A stretch of 64,000 bases of DNA, from positions 946,001 to 1,010,000 of the forward strand of contig NZ_CP060720.1 in NCBI RefSeq assembly GCF_014397115.1, read 5' to 3'. The position numbers were made by a program, and so were the translations under genes. The notes under the pieces were generated by a model. It did not search any database and was not told the DNA's origin. It saw only the letters and a program-made list of their open reading frames with translations. Within the stretch, counting starts at the first letter, position 1; each line of letters begins with the position of its first letter. Shown here in pieces: positions 38,650 through 46,873 of this stretch. This stretch comes from Vagococcus carniphilus. Lineage in GTDB: Bacteria; Bacillota; Bacilli; Lactobacillales; Vagococcaceae.

Positions 38650-39219
38650 ATGAAAGAAGTTAACATTTATGAAAAACTTAGAAATAATCCAATTATTGCA
38701 GCTATCAAAGATGAAGCGGATTTGGATGAGCTTTTAGAATCGGATGTAGAAGTTATTTTTGTTTTACAGTCTTCATTGTTAACCGTTGAAGAATTATCAA
38801 AAAAAATTGATGAAAGTGGTAAAGTTGGATTTGTCCATTTAGGACTTATTAAGGGATTGTCTGATGATGAGATTGGGTTGCGTTTTTTAAAAGAGCATAC
38901 TCATTTTTCAGGAATTATCTCAACGAAATGGCCACAGTTAGTTAGAGCACAAGCTTTAGGTTTTATGACTGTTTATCGTAATTTTTTAGTGGATTCTTTA
39001 GCTTTTAATTCTCTCAAAAAGAGCCAAAATCCTAAGTTTCCTGACTTTATTGAGATACTACCTAATCCTAATGGAAAGACAATTAAAGCTGTCACAGAAC
39101 AAATCAAACGACCGTTAATTGTTAGTGGCTTGATCACAGATAAGGAAGATGTAATAACAGCTTTAAAAAATGGGGCGATTGCTATTTCCTCTACTAATAA
39201 AAAAATATGGAAACTTTAA
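38650..39219 (+). CDS. glpP: glycerol-3-phosphate-responsive antiterminator
   Basis: A 189-residue TIM-barrel-like RNA-binding antiterminator of the GlpP family. It contains NPIIAAIKDEADLDELLESD, VEVIFVLQSSLL, the conserved VGFVHLGLIKGLS, GIISTKWPQLVRAQALGFMTVYRNFLVDSLAF and DFIEILPNP. With glycerol-3-phosphate bound, such proteins stop a leader hairpin from terminating transcription. Exactly such a hairpin (39283-39339) lies between glpP and the GlpA-like gene. The ATG follows GAGGGTCTGAG. Confidence 0.95.
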   Translation: MKEVNIYEKLRNNPIIAAIKDEADLDELLESDVEVIFVLQSSLLTVEELSKKIDESGKVGFVHLGLIKGLSDDEIGLRFLKEHTHFSGIISTKWPQLVRAQALGFMTVYRNFLVDSLAFNSLKKSQNPKFPDFIEILPNPNGKTIKAVTEQIKRPLIVSGLITDKEDVITALKNGAIAISSTNKKIWKL

Positions 39220-39256
39220 GAAATCGCTTGCAAAAGTTTGTGAATCGTCCTATACT
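39219..39256 (+). promoter_or_regulatory. CRE and promoter for the GlpA-like operon
   Basis: TTGCAA (39228-39233), a 17-base spacer and TATACT (39251-39256). AGAAATCGCTTGCA at 39219-39232 is a near-consensus CRE overlapping the -35, so CcpA should block this promoter on preferred sugars. Confidence 0.8.
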
Positions 39257-39282
39257 AAACTTAATTAAATAAACAGCCAGAG

Positions 39283-39339
39283 AAAAGAGCACACTGAACT
39301 GTCTTCACTAACGTGAGGATGGTTCAGTGTGCTCTTTTT
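39283..39339 (+). terminator. leader terminator, probable GlpP antitermination target
   Basis: A 17-base perfect stem (AAAAGAGCACACTGAAC / GTTCAGTGTGCTCTTTT) with a further partly paired top and a T-run. It lies about 25 bases after the predicted transcription start and before the GlpA-like gene. GlpP of B. subtilis acts on such a leader hairpin of glpD. Confidence 0.85.
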
Positions 39340-39360
39340 ACTCATATTGGAGGGGAAAAA

Positions 39361-40806
39361 ATGTACGATATTACGATTATTGGAGCTGGTGTTAGTGGTT
39401 CCTCATTAGCGTATGAACTAAGTAAATATGATGTCAGTGTTTGTGTATTAGAAGCAGAAAATGATGTGGCAGTTAAAACAACCAAAGCAAATAGCGCTAT
39501 TTTACATGCAGGATACGATCCATTACCAGGGTCATTGAATGCGAAGCTAAATGTAGAAGGTTCTGTTTTAGCCAAAGAAATTTGTAGTAAATTAGATGTC
39601 CCAAGAAATCAGATTGGTTCTCTTGTTGTTGCTTTTTCAGAAGAAGACTTGGAAATGGTACAGACACTTTATGAACGTGGGGTAAAAAATAAAGTGCCCG
39701 ATATCCAGATTTTAACGAAAGAAGAAACATTAGCTAAAGAACCTAATTTGAATCCAGATATTTATGGTGCTCTTTACGCACCAAGTGCAGCAGTGGTAAA
39801 TCCTTGGGAATACACAATTGCTATGGCAGAAGTTGCCATTCAAAATGGAGTGACTTTTTCTTTTAATCAAAAAGTTAAAGACATCCAAAAAGTAGGAGAT
39901 CATTTTGAGATAAAAACAGATAAAGAAACAATTGAAAGTGAATATATTATTAATGCTGCAGGTGTTAATGCTGGGGAGATTCATGAACTTGTTTCAGAGC
40001 CAACTTTTAAAACAATCCCATGTCGTGGGGAATATTATTTACTTGATTTAGAAGAAACAGATACTGTCAAACATATCGTTTTTCAATGCCCAACAAAAGT
40101 AGGTAAAGGTATTTTAGTAGCACCTACAACTCACGGGAATATTATTGTGGGACCAAATGCCGAAAATATTCCTGATGAGTGGGTTAATACGGGAAAAGAT
40201 GTAGCTAATACAGCTACTGGTTTAAAAGGTGTAGCAGAAGGAGCTAAAAAAAGTGTTCCAACAATTAATTTAGCTAACTCTATCCGAAATTTTTCTGGTG
40301 TTCGAGCAAATACAGATCGAGAAGATTTTATTATTGAGCAGGTTATGCCACAGTTTTACGATGTAGCAGGTATTAAGTCACCTGGTTTAACGGCTGCTCC
40401 AGCCAATTCTCTTTATCTAATTGAATTGATGAAACAAGATGGATTAGTGTTAGATAAAAAGAATGACTATGTGGATGAAAGAAAAAGAATTCATTTTAAT
40501 CAGGCTAGTATTGAAGAAAAGCAACAATTAATTAGTGAAAATCCTGATTATGGTCGAATTATTTGCCGATGTGAAAATATTACAGAAGCAGATATTAGAG
40601 AAAGTTTGCATCAAACATTACCAGCTAAATCAGTCGAAGGTGTTAAGAGAAGAACTATTGCAGGCATGGGTAGATGCCAAGGAGGATTTTGTGGTCCTCG
40701 TGTTGTTGAAATTATCGCGGATGAGTTAAATATTTCTCCTTTAGAGGTTGATTTAGATCGATGGAATAGTCACATTTTAGTTAGTCAATCTAAGGAGGTT
40801 TTATAA
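39361..40806 (+). CDS. anaerobic glycerol-3-phosphate dehydrogenase-like flavoprotein (GlpA-type)
   Basis: 481 residues from ATG 39361 (GGAGGGG upstream); a longer frame to 39313 runs through the terminator hairpin and is rejected. N-terminal DAO-type FAD domain (YDITIIGAGVSGSSLAYELSKY) with TTKANSAILHAGYD, and a C-terminal BFD-like [2Fe-2S] domain with four Cys (IICRCENITEAD and GRCQGGFCGPR). It should oxidise glycerol-3-phosphate without O2 and pass electrons to the next two proteins. Control by GlpP and CcpA is indicated by the leader. The next gene follows without a gap. Confidence 0.88.
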   Translation: MYDITIIGAGVSGSSLAYELSKYDVSVCVLEAENDVAVKTTKANSAILHAGYDPLPGSLNAKLNVEGSVLAKEICSKLDVPRNQIGSLVVAFSEEDLEMVQTLYERGVKNKVPDIQILTKEETLAKEPNLNPDIYGALYAPSAAVVNPWEYTIAMAEVAIQNGVTFSFNQKVKDIQKVGDHFEIKTDKETIESEYIINAAGVNAGEIHELVSEPTFKTIPCRGEYYLLDLEETDTVKHIVFQCPTKVGKGILVAPTTHGNIIVGPNAENIPDEWVNTGKDVANTATGLKGVAEGAKKSVPTINLANSIRNFSGVRANTDREDFIIEQVMPQFYDVAGIKSPGLTAAPANSLYLIELMKQDGLVLDKKNDYVDERKRIHFNQASIEEKQQLISENPDYGRIICRCENITEADIRESLHQTLPAKSVEGVKRRTIAGMGRCQGGFCGPRVVEIIADELNISPLEVDLDRWNSHILVSQSKEVL

Positions 40807-42063
40807 ATGTACGATTTGATTGTAATCGGTGGTGGACCTGCAGGACTTGCGGCGGCTCTAAGTGCCTATGAAAATGGTTTAGAAAAAATACTAATTGTCG
40901 AAAGAGACGTGGAACTTGGCGGTATTTTGAATCAGTGTATTCACAATGGTTTTGGACTTCATTATTTTAAAGAAGAGTTAACAGGACCTGAATACGCAGG
41001 ACGTTTCATTGAAAAAGTGCAAGAGACAACCATTGAGGTTATGCTAGACACTATTTGTTTAGAGGTATCTGATGATAAAAAAGTTCATATTATGAATAAA
41101 ACACAAGGTTATCAAGTTTTATCAAGTCAATCGATTATTCTTGCGATGGGATGTCGTGAACGAACAAGAGGGGCTATTCAATTACCTGGTGGCAGACCAG
41201 CAGGCATTTTAACAGCTGGAGCAGCTCAACGATATGTCAACATGGAAGGTTATATGGTAGGTAAGAAAGTAGTTATTCTAGGGTCAGGTGATATCGGTTT
41301 AATCATGGCAAGACGGATGACGTTAGAAGGAGCTGAAGTTTTAGCTTGTATTGAGGTGATGCCTTATTCAGGAGGGTTGAATCGAAATATTGTTCAATGT
41401 TTACATGACTTTGATATACCTCTTTATCTTTCTCATAGTATCATTGATATTAAAGGAAATGAACGACTAGAATCAATCACTATGGCAGAAATTGATGAAA
41501 ATCGTCAAGTGATTCCTGGAACAGAACAAGAAATTGAATGTGACACACTTCTTTTATCTGTTGGATTGATACCAGAAAATGAAATTTCAAGAAAAGTTGG
41601 TATTGAAATGGATAAACGAACTAAAGGAGCACTCGTTTTTGAAAATCGTGAAACATCTATTCCGGGTATCTTTGCTTGTGGTAATGTTCTTCATGTCCAT
41701 GATTTAGTGGATCATGTGAGTGCAGAAAGTATGGTAGCAGGCCAATCAGCTGCTGAATATGTCAAAAATTTATCTGAAACAGTTGAAGAAGACAAGTTGA
41801 CACTTCAAAATGGGGAAGGTATTTCTTATGTATTACCTCAAAGAGTGAGAAAAAATCAGGTTGATAAACGAGTGGAAGTTTATTTTAGAGTCAATCGCGT
41901 CATCGAAGCCTGTGAAGTAGTTGTTTCTCATGGAGATGAAATTATTACAACTTTTAAAAAGAAAGACTTAGCACCAGGTGAAATGGAAACTTTGAAATTA
42001 CGAAAAAAATATTTTGATGATGAGTCCATTAAAGATTTAGAAATTTCAATTAAGGAGATGTGA
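40807..42063 (+). CDS. FAD/NAD(P)-dependent oxidoreductase, partner of the GlpA-like protein
   Basis: A 418-residue flavoprotein with FAD motif DLIVIGGGPAGLAAALSAYE, NAD(P)-binding KKVVILGSGDIGLIMARR and the second FAD motif GIFACGNVLHVHDLVDHVSAE. It lacks an obvious CxxC disulfide pair; NQCIHNGFG is a conserved stretch of this subgroup. It belongs to the trio GlpA-like / FAD-NAD oxidoreductase / DUF1667 found in Firmicutes and clostridia. The expected role is electron transfer from the dehydrogenase. The gene abuts the preceding stop codon. Confidence 0.88.
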   Translation: MYDLIVIGGGPAGLAAALSAYENGLEKILIVERDVELGGILNQCIHNGFGLHYFKEELTGPEYAGRFIEKVQETTIEVMLDTICLEVSDDKKVHIMNKTQGYQVLSSQSIILAMGCRERTRGAIQLPGGRPAGILTAGAAQRYVNMEGYMVGKKVVILGSGDIGLIMARRMTLEGAEVLACIEVMPYSGGLNRNIVQCLHDFDIPLYLSHSIIDIKGNERLESITMAEIDENRQVIPGTEQEIECDTLLLSVGLIPENEISRKVGIEMDKRTKGALVFENRETSIPGIFACGNVLHVHDLVDHVSAESMVAGQSAAEYVKNLSETVEEDKLTLQNGEGISYVLPQRVRKNQVDKRVEVYFRVNRVIEACEVVVSHGDEIITTFKKKDLAPGEMETLKLRKKYFDDESIKDLEISIKEM

Positions 42064-42067
42064 GAAA

Positions 42068-42424
42068 ATGGCTGATTTGATTTGTATTGTTTGTCCTAAG
42101 GGATGTCACTTACATGTGGACGAGGACAACGATTTTAAAGTAACTGGTAATCAGTGTGGACGAGGAAAAGTATACGGAAAACAAGAAATGATTAATCCTG
42201 TTAGAACCATCACATCTACTTGTCGAATTAGAGAAGCTAATTTACCAAGAGTTCCAGTTAAAACAAGTGAAACCATTCCAAAAGGTAAAATGCAAGCCAT
42301 TATGTATGAAATTAATCAAGTTGAATTACAAGCGCCTGTTCACGTAGGAGATGTGATTATTCCGAATATCTTAGATACAGGAGTCGATGTTGTGGCTTGT
42401 AAAAATATGGAAAAAGTAAACTAA
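42068..42424 (+). CDS. DUF1667 family protein (Cys-rich electron-transfer partner)
   Basis: A 118-residue DUF1667 protein beginning LICIVCPKGCHLHVDED and containing GNQCGRGKVYGKQEMINPVRTITSTCRI. The four N-terminal cysteines could hold a metal or Fe-S cluster. It is the usual third member of this trio and probably links the two flavoproteins. It starts four bases after the preceding gene. Confidence 0.9.
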   Translation: MADLICIVCPKGCHLHVDEDNDFKVTGNQCGRGKVYGKQEMINPVRTITSTCRIREANLPRVPVKTSETIPKGKMQAIMYEINQVELQAPVHVGDVIIPNILDTGVDVVACKNMEKVN

Positions 42425-42448
42425 TAAAAATTATTGGAGGAAAAGAAA

Positions 42449-42892
42449 ATGACACTAGTAAAAATCGCTTATACAACTAATACAGGAAACACAGAAGGAA
42501 TTTCAGAATATTTAGAAGATGCTTTTGAAGACTTAGAAATGGAAGTTGTAAGAGAAGAAGCAGACGATATCGATTCAGACTTTTTTGAAGATGCTGATAT
42601 TGCAATTGTTGCAACATTTACAGATGGTGATGGAGAAATTCCATTTGGCTTTGAAGATTTCTATGAAGAAATAACAGATCAAGAACTGGAAGGAAAAATT
42701 TATGGTGTTGTTGGAACGGGAGACAGTGAATTATACCCAGACTTTTTCTGTGAAGCAGCTCATTTATTTGATAAAGCATTGGCCCAAACTGGAGCAACTA
42801 AAGGAGCAGAAGTTCTGACAATTGAAAATGAAGCAGAAGGTGAAGATGTCGAACGAATTAATGCTTTTGCTAAAGAAGTAGCTTCAAAATAA
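42449..42892 (+). CDS. flavodoxin
   Basis: 147 residues from ATG 42449 (TTGGAGGAA upstream; a longer TTG frame is not supported). FMN-binding phosphate loop YTTNTGNTEGIS, then VATFTDGDGEIPFGFEDFYEE and the second FMN loop GTGDSELYPDFFCEAA. It is very acidic, as flavodoxins are. It sits between the glycerol-3-phosphate dehydrogenase trio and the pyruvate:flavodoxin oxidoreductase, so it is the likely electron carrier of NifJ. Confidence 0.95.
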   Translation: MTLVKIAYTTNTGNTEGISEYLEDAFEDLEMEVVREEADDIDSDFFEDADIAIVATFTDGDGEIPFGFEDFYEEITDQELEGKIYGVVGTGDSELYPDFFCEAAHLFDKALAQTGATKGAEVLTIENEAEGEDVERINAFAKEVASK

Positions 42893-42925
42893 CATAGAAA
42901 AACTATGTAGAAAAGGACGAGGACG

Positions 42926-45900
42926 ATGAAGAAAACAAAAACAATGGATGGTAATACAGCAGCAGCTTATATGTCTTACGCGTTTACAGAAGTTGCAGCT
43001 ATTTATCCAATAACTCCAAGTTCCACTATGGCAGAAGTTGTGGATGATTGGGCCTCTAAGGGAAAGAAAAATATATTTGGTGAACCAGTTAAAGTAGTTG
43101 AGATGCAATCTGAAGCAGGGGCAGCAGGAACAGTTCATGGCTCTTTAAAAACGGGTGCGTTAACTTCTACATACACTGCTTCTCAAGGGTTGCTTTTAAT
43201 GATTCCTAATATGTATAAAATCGCAGGTGAATTATTACCAACGGTGTTCCACGTTTCTGCTAGAGCAATAGCAACGAATGCTTTAAGTATATTTGGTGAC
43301 CATAGTGATGTGATGGCAACTAGACAAACAGGTTTTGCAATGCTTGCTGAAGGAAGCGTTCAAGAGGTAATGGACTTGTCAGGAGTAGCTCATTTAGCCA
43401 GTATTGAAGGAAGTTTACCCTTTATTAATTTCTTTGATGGGTTTAGAACAAGTCACGAATTACAAAAAATTGAAGTGATTGATTATGAAGACTTAAAAGG
43501 GTTACTAGATGAAGAGGCTTTAGAAAACTTTAGAAGACGTGGTCTAAACCCTAATACACCAACCGTTTCAGGAACAGCACAAAACCCAGATATTTACTTC
43601 CAATCAAGAGAAACAGTGAATAAGCATTATGAAGAAATTCCTGGAATCGTTCAAAAATACATGAAAGAAATTAATACGTTACGAGGAACTGATTATGATT
43701 TAACAACGTATTATGGTGATCCAGAAGCTACTGAGATTATTATCTCAATGGGTTCAGCAACACCAACCATTAGACAAACGGTAGATTACTTGAATCAATC
43801 AGGAAGAAAAGTAGGACATATTGCCATTCATTTATATCGTCCATTCCCAAGTGAAAACTTATTAGAAAAACTACCTGATACAGTAGAGAGAATTGCTGTT
43901 TTAGACCGAACAAAAGAACCAGGTGCTGATGGCGAACCTTTACTATTAGATGTTCAAAGTGTGCTTTATCGACATAAAAATCGTCCAATTATCATTGGTG
44001 GACGTTACGGAATTGGTTCAAAAGATGTCACACCAAATCAAATCGTGTCTGTCTATGACCATCTGTTATTAGATGAAGGAGAAATGAAACCAAGATTTAC
44101 AATTGGAATTGTGGATGATGTAACTCATTTATCATTACCAATGACGGAAGTTTTAGATTTAACACCAAAATCAACTTTTCAAGCTAAATTCTGGGGATTT
44201 GGTTCTGACGGGACTGTTGGTGCTAATAAACAAGCAATTAAAATTATTGGTGATCATACAGATCATTATGCTCAAGCTTATTTTTCTTATGATTCCAAAA
44301 AATCAGGTGGGTTAACTGTATCTCATTTACGATTTGGAAAAGAACCAATTGACTCAATTTATTTAGTAGAGAACCCAGACTTTGTAGGCTGTCATAATGC
44401 TGCTTATATTCATAAATATGATTTGATTAAAGGGCTCAAAGATGGTGGAACTTTCCTATTGAATACAGTGTGGTCTAAAGAAAAAGTATTGAGACTACTT
44501 CCGAAACATTTGAAAAAATATATTGCTGAGCATGAAATTAACTTCTATATTATTAATGCGATGGATATCGCTAAAGAAGAAGGGCTAGGTCGAAGAATTA
44601 ATACAGTCATGTCAACAGCCTTTTTCGAATTGACTGGCCTGATGACTAGAGAAGAGTATTTGCCTTTACTGAAAGAAGAAATTAAAAATACTTATGGTAA
44701 GAAATCTTCTGAAATTGTTGATAGAAACTGGAATGTAATTGAAAAGACATTTGATGCCCTTGAAAAAATAGATGTACCAAAAGAATGGGCAGCTATTGAA
44801 GTGGTAGAAAGAGAAGAAGATAAAACTCTTCCATCATATGTTCAAAATATTGTTCAACCAATCGAAAGACAAGAAGGAGATCAATTATCTGTCAATGATT
44901 TAATTGAAAATGGCATGCTAGGTGGAACGATGCCTCTTGGAACATCAGCTTATGAAAAACGTGGTATCGCTCTTGAGGTTCCTGAATGGATTCCAGAAGC
45001 TTGTACGATGTGTAATGAGTGTGCCTTTGTTTGTCCACATGCAGCTATTCGACCATTCTTAGCAGATGATAAGGAAATGGAAGAAGCACCAGAAGGTTAT
45101 ATTACAAGAGACTTTAAAGGTAAAGATGGTTTGAATTACCGAATTCAAGTATCTGTGGAAGATTGTACGGGTTGTGGTCTTTGTGTGGATGCTTGTCCAG
45201 CAAAAGATAAAGCATTAGTGATGAAACCTTATGAAGAACAACATGAAGAAGCTGTTAACTGGGCATTCTCTATGACTTTAAAACAAAAAGAAAATACAGT
45301 GAAAAAAGAATCAGTTAAAGGCTCTCAATTTGAGCAACCGTTACTAGAGTTTTCAGGAGCTTGTTCTGGATGTGGTGAAACACCCTATGTTAAACTATTG
45401 ACTCAACTATTTGGGGATCGAATGATGATTGCTAATACAACAGGTTGTTCTTCTATTTGGGGAGCTTCGGCACCAACAACACCATATACAACGAATCAGT
45501 TTGGTCAAGGACCTGCTTGGAGTAACTCTTTATTTGAAGATAACGCTGAATTTGGTTTTGGAATGTACGTTGCTAATCAAGTTAAACGTGGACGTGCGAT
45601 GGAAAAAGCAGAAGCTATCTTAAATGAAGGCATCGGTTCTGATGAAACAAAAGAAGTGCTAAGTGAGTGGCTAGAACATGTAGATGATGGAAATGGAACA
45701 AGACAACGAGCAACAAGATTATCAGAAGCTTTGCAAAAAGAAAGTCAATCAGAATTTTCAGAGCTTTTAAAACATGAGAATATGTTTGTTAAACCAAGTC
45801 AATGGATGATTGGTGGCGATGGTTGGGCATATGATATTGGCTTTGGAGGAATTGATCATATCCTATCTTCTGGTGAAGATATTAATATTTTGGTAATGGA

Positions 45901-46462
45901 TAATGAGCTTTATGCTAATACAGGTGGTCAAACATCAAAAGCAACTCCACAATCGGCTATTGCTAAATTCTCAGCATCTGGTAAGAAAACAACGAAAAAA
46001 GATTTAGGAATGATGGCAGCGACTTATGGTAATGTCTATGTTGCTCAAATTTCAATTAATGCTCATCCAAATCAAGCCATTAAAGCAATTGCTGAAGCAG
46101 AAAGCTACCCAGGACCTTCATTAGTAATTGGTTATACACCATGTATTAATCATGGTATTAAAGGTGGTATGTCAAACGCTCTATTAAATGCGCAAGAAGC
46201 AGTAGAGTCAGGTTATTGGCAATTGTATCGTTATGATCCAAGACTAGCTGAAAAAGGAAAAGATCCGATGCGAATGGATTATAAAAAAGCAGATACAGAT
46301 AAAATACCAGAATTTTTACAAACTCAAACGCGCTTTTCTTCTTTAGTGAATGTGGTTAAAGATGAAGAAAAAGTGGATAAAATGTACGATAACACAAAAC
46401 AAGACTTTATTGAGAGAAATGATAATTATAAACGTCTATCTAGTTTGAAAAAAGATAAATAA
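42926..46462 (+). CDS. nifJ: pyruvate:flavodoxin (ferredoxin) oxidoreductase
   Basis: A single-chain PFOR of 1178 residues, normal for the family. It oxidatively decarboxylates pyruvate to acetyl-CoA and reduces flavodoxin. Domains in order: pyrimidine-binding TPP domain (TMDGNTAAAYMSYAFTEVAA), domain II, the gamma-type linker, two [4Fe-4S] motifs (CTMCNECAFVCP and CTGCGLCVDACP), and the TPP/cluster domain (FSGACSGCGETPY, GGDGWAYDIGFGGIDH, NELYANTGGQTSK). The enzyme is oxygen-sensitive, consistent with the anaerobic character of this operon. GGACGAGGACG precedes the ATG, and a terminator follows. Confidence 0.97.
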   Translation: MKKTKTMDGNTAAAYMSYAFTEVAAIYPITPSSTMAEVVDDWASKGKKNIFGEPVKVVEMQSEAGAAGTVHGSLKTGALTSTYTASQGLLLMIPNMYKIAGELLPTVFHVSARAIATNALSIFGDHSDVMATRQTGFAMLAEGSVQEVMDLSGVAHLASIEGSLPFINFFDGFRTSHELQKIEVIDYEDLKGLLDEEALENFRRRGLNPNTPTVSGTAQNPDIYFQSRETVNKHYEEIPGIVQKYMKEINTLRGTDYDLTTYYGDPEATEIIISMGSATPTIRQTVDYLNQSGRKVGHIAIHLYRPFPSENLLEKLPDTVERIAVLDRTKEPGADGEPLLLDVQSVLYRHKNRPIIIGGRYGIGSKDVTPNQIVSVYDHLLLDEGEMKPRFTIGIVDDVTHLSLPMTEVLDLTPKSTFQAKFWGFGSDGTVGANKQAIKIIGDHTDHYAQAYFSYDSKKSGGLTVSHLRFGKEPIDSIYLVENPDFVGCHNAAYIHKYDLIKGLKDGGTFLLNTVWSKEKVLRLLPKHLKKYIAEHEINFYIINAMDIAKEEGLGRRINTVMSTAFFELTGLMTREEYLPLLKEEIKNTYGKKSSEIVDRNWNVIEKTFDALEKIDVPKEWAAIEVVEREEDKTLPSYVQNIVQPIERQEGDQLSVNDLIENGMLGGTMPLGTSAYEKRGIALEVPEWIPEACTMCNECAFVCPHAAIRPFLADDKEMEEAPEGYITRDFKGKDGLNYRIQVSVEDCTGCGLCVDACPAKDKALVMKPYEEQHEEAVNWAFSMTLKQKENTVKKESVKGSQFEQPLLEFSGACSGCGETPYVKLLTQLFGDRMMIANTTGCSSIWGASAPTTPYTTNQFGQGPAWSNSLFEDNAEFGFGMYVANQVKRGRAMEKAEAILNEGIGSDETKEVLSEWLEHVDDGNGTRQRATRLSEALQKESQSEFSELLKHENMFVKPSQWMIGGDGWAYDIGFGGIDHILSSGEDINILVMDNELYANTGGQTSKATPQSAIAKFSASGKKTTKKDLGMMAATYGNVYVAQISINAHPNQAIKAIAEAESYPGPSLVIGYTPCINHGIKGGMSNALLNAQEAVESGYWQLYRYDPRLAEKGKDPMRMDYKKADTDKIPEFLQTQTRFSSLVNVVKDEEKVDKMYDNTKQDFIERNDNYKRLSSLKKDK

Positions 46463-46465
46463 AGT

Positions 46466-46506
46466 AAAGAGGTTTTCCAAATTATTTGGGAAATCTCTTT
46501 TTTTAT
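46466..46506 (+). terminator. terminator after nifJ
   Basis: AAAGAGGTTTTCC / GGGAAATCTCTTT stem with two imperfect pairs, nine-base loop, T7. Confidence 0.88.
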
Positions 46507-46556
46507 TAAGAGGAAAAAAATTTGTGAAAAAAAGTAGTGTTTAACGGTCAATATAA

Positions 46557-46585
46557 TTGAAGCCGTATCAAAAAAACGGTATATT
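46557..46585 (+). promoter_or_regulatory. promoter of small membrane protein gene
   Basis: TTGAAG, a 17-base spacer (CCGTATCAAAAAAACGG, itself a CCGT/ACGG inverted repeat) and TATATT. Confidence 0.7.
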
Positions 46586-46624
46586 ATCAGTAGTTGTAGG
46601 GGATGAAAAAGGGGGAGAACTAAG

Positions 46625-46828
46625 ATGTTTTTTTTAAACGGTCAGTTCGTTTTATCGATCATATGCATCGGTGTGATACTTTCAGGCTTTTATTTAGTAG
46701 TGAGTAATTTAAAAATTAAAAAAACACGAATTCACACAAATCAATTATTATTAGCAATTATGGGGACTTTATTAGTAATAGTAGGTTCATATTTTTTATG
46801 TTTCACTTTAATTTTTGGATATAGTTAA
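46625..46828 (+). CDS. small two-TM membrane protein
   Basis: A 67-residue protein with two hydrophobic helices (about residues 5-27, GQFVLSIICIGVILSGFYLVV, and 43-65) joined by a basic loop (NLKIKKTRIHTN). Both ends are expected to face outward under the positive-inside rule. It has GGGGGAGAA upstream, its own promoter and its own terminator, so it is a monocistronic gene. I do not recognise a family. Confidence 0.65.
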   Translation: MFFLNGQFVLSIICIGVILSGFYLVVSNLKIKKTRIHTNQLLLAIMGTLLVIVGSYFLCFTLIFGYS

Positions 46829-46834
46829 ATAATT

Positions 46835-46872
46835 AAAAAAGACTTTTGACATTTTTGTCAAAAGTCTTTTTT
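46835..46872. terminator. bidirectional terminator
   Basis: Perfect 17-base inverted repeat (AAAAAAGACTTTTGACA ...) with a TTTT loop between convergent genes. Confidence 0.93.
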
Positions 46873-46873
46873 C

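Noticed and set aside
39313-39360. Extension of the GlpA-like protein (MRMVQCALFTH...)
   Set aside because: It would place the start inside the leader terminator arm; the ATG at 39361 has GGAGGGG and begins the FAD motif.
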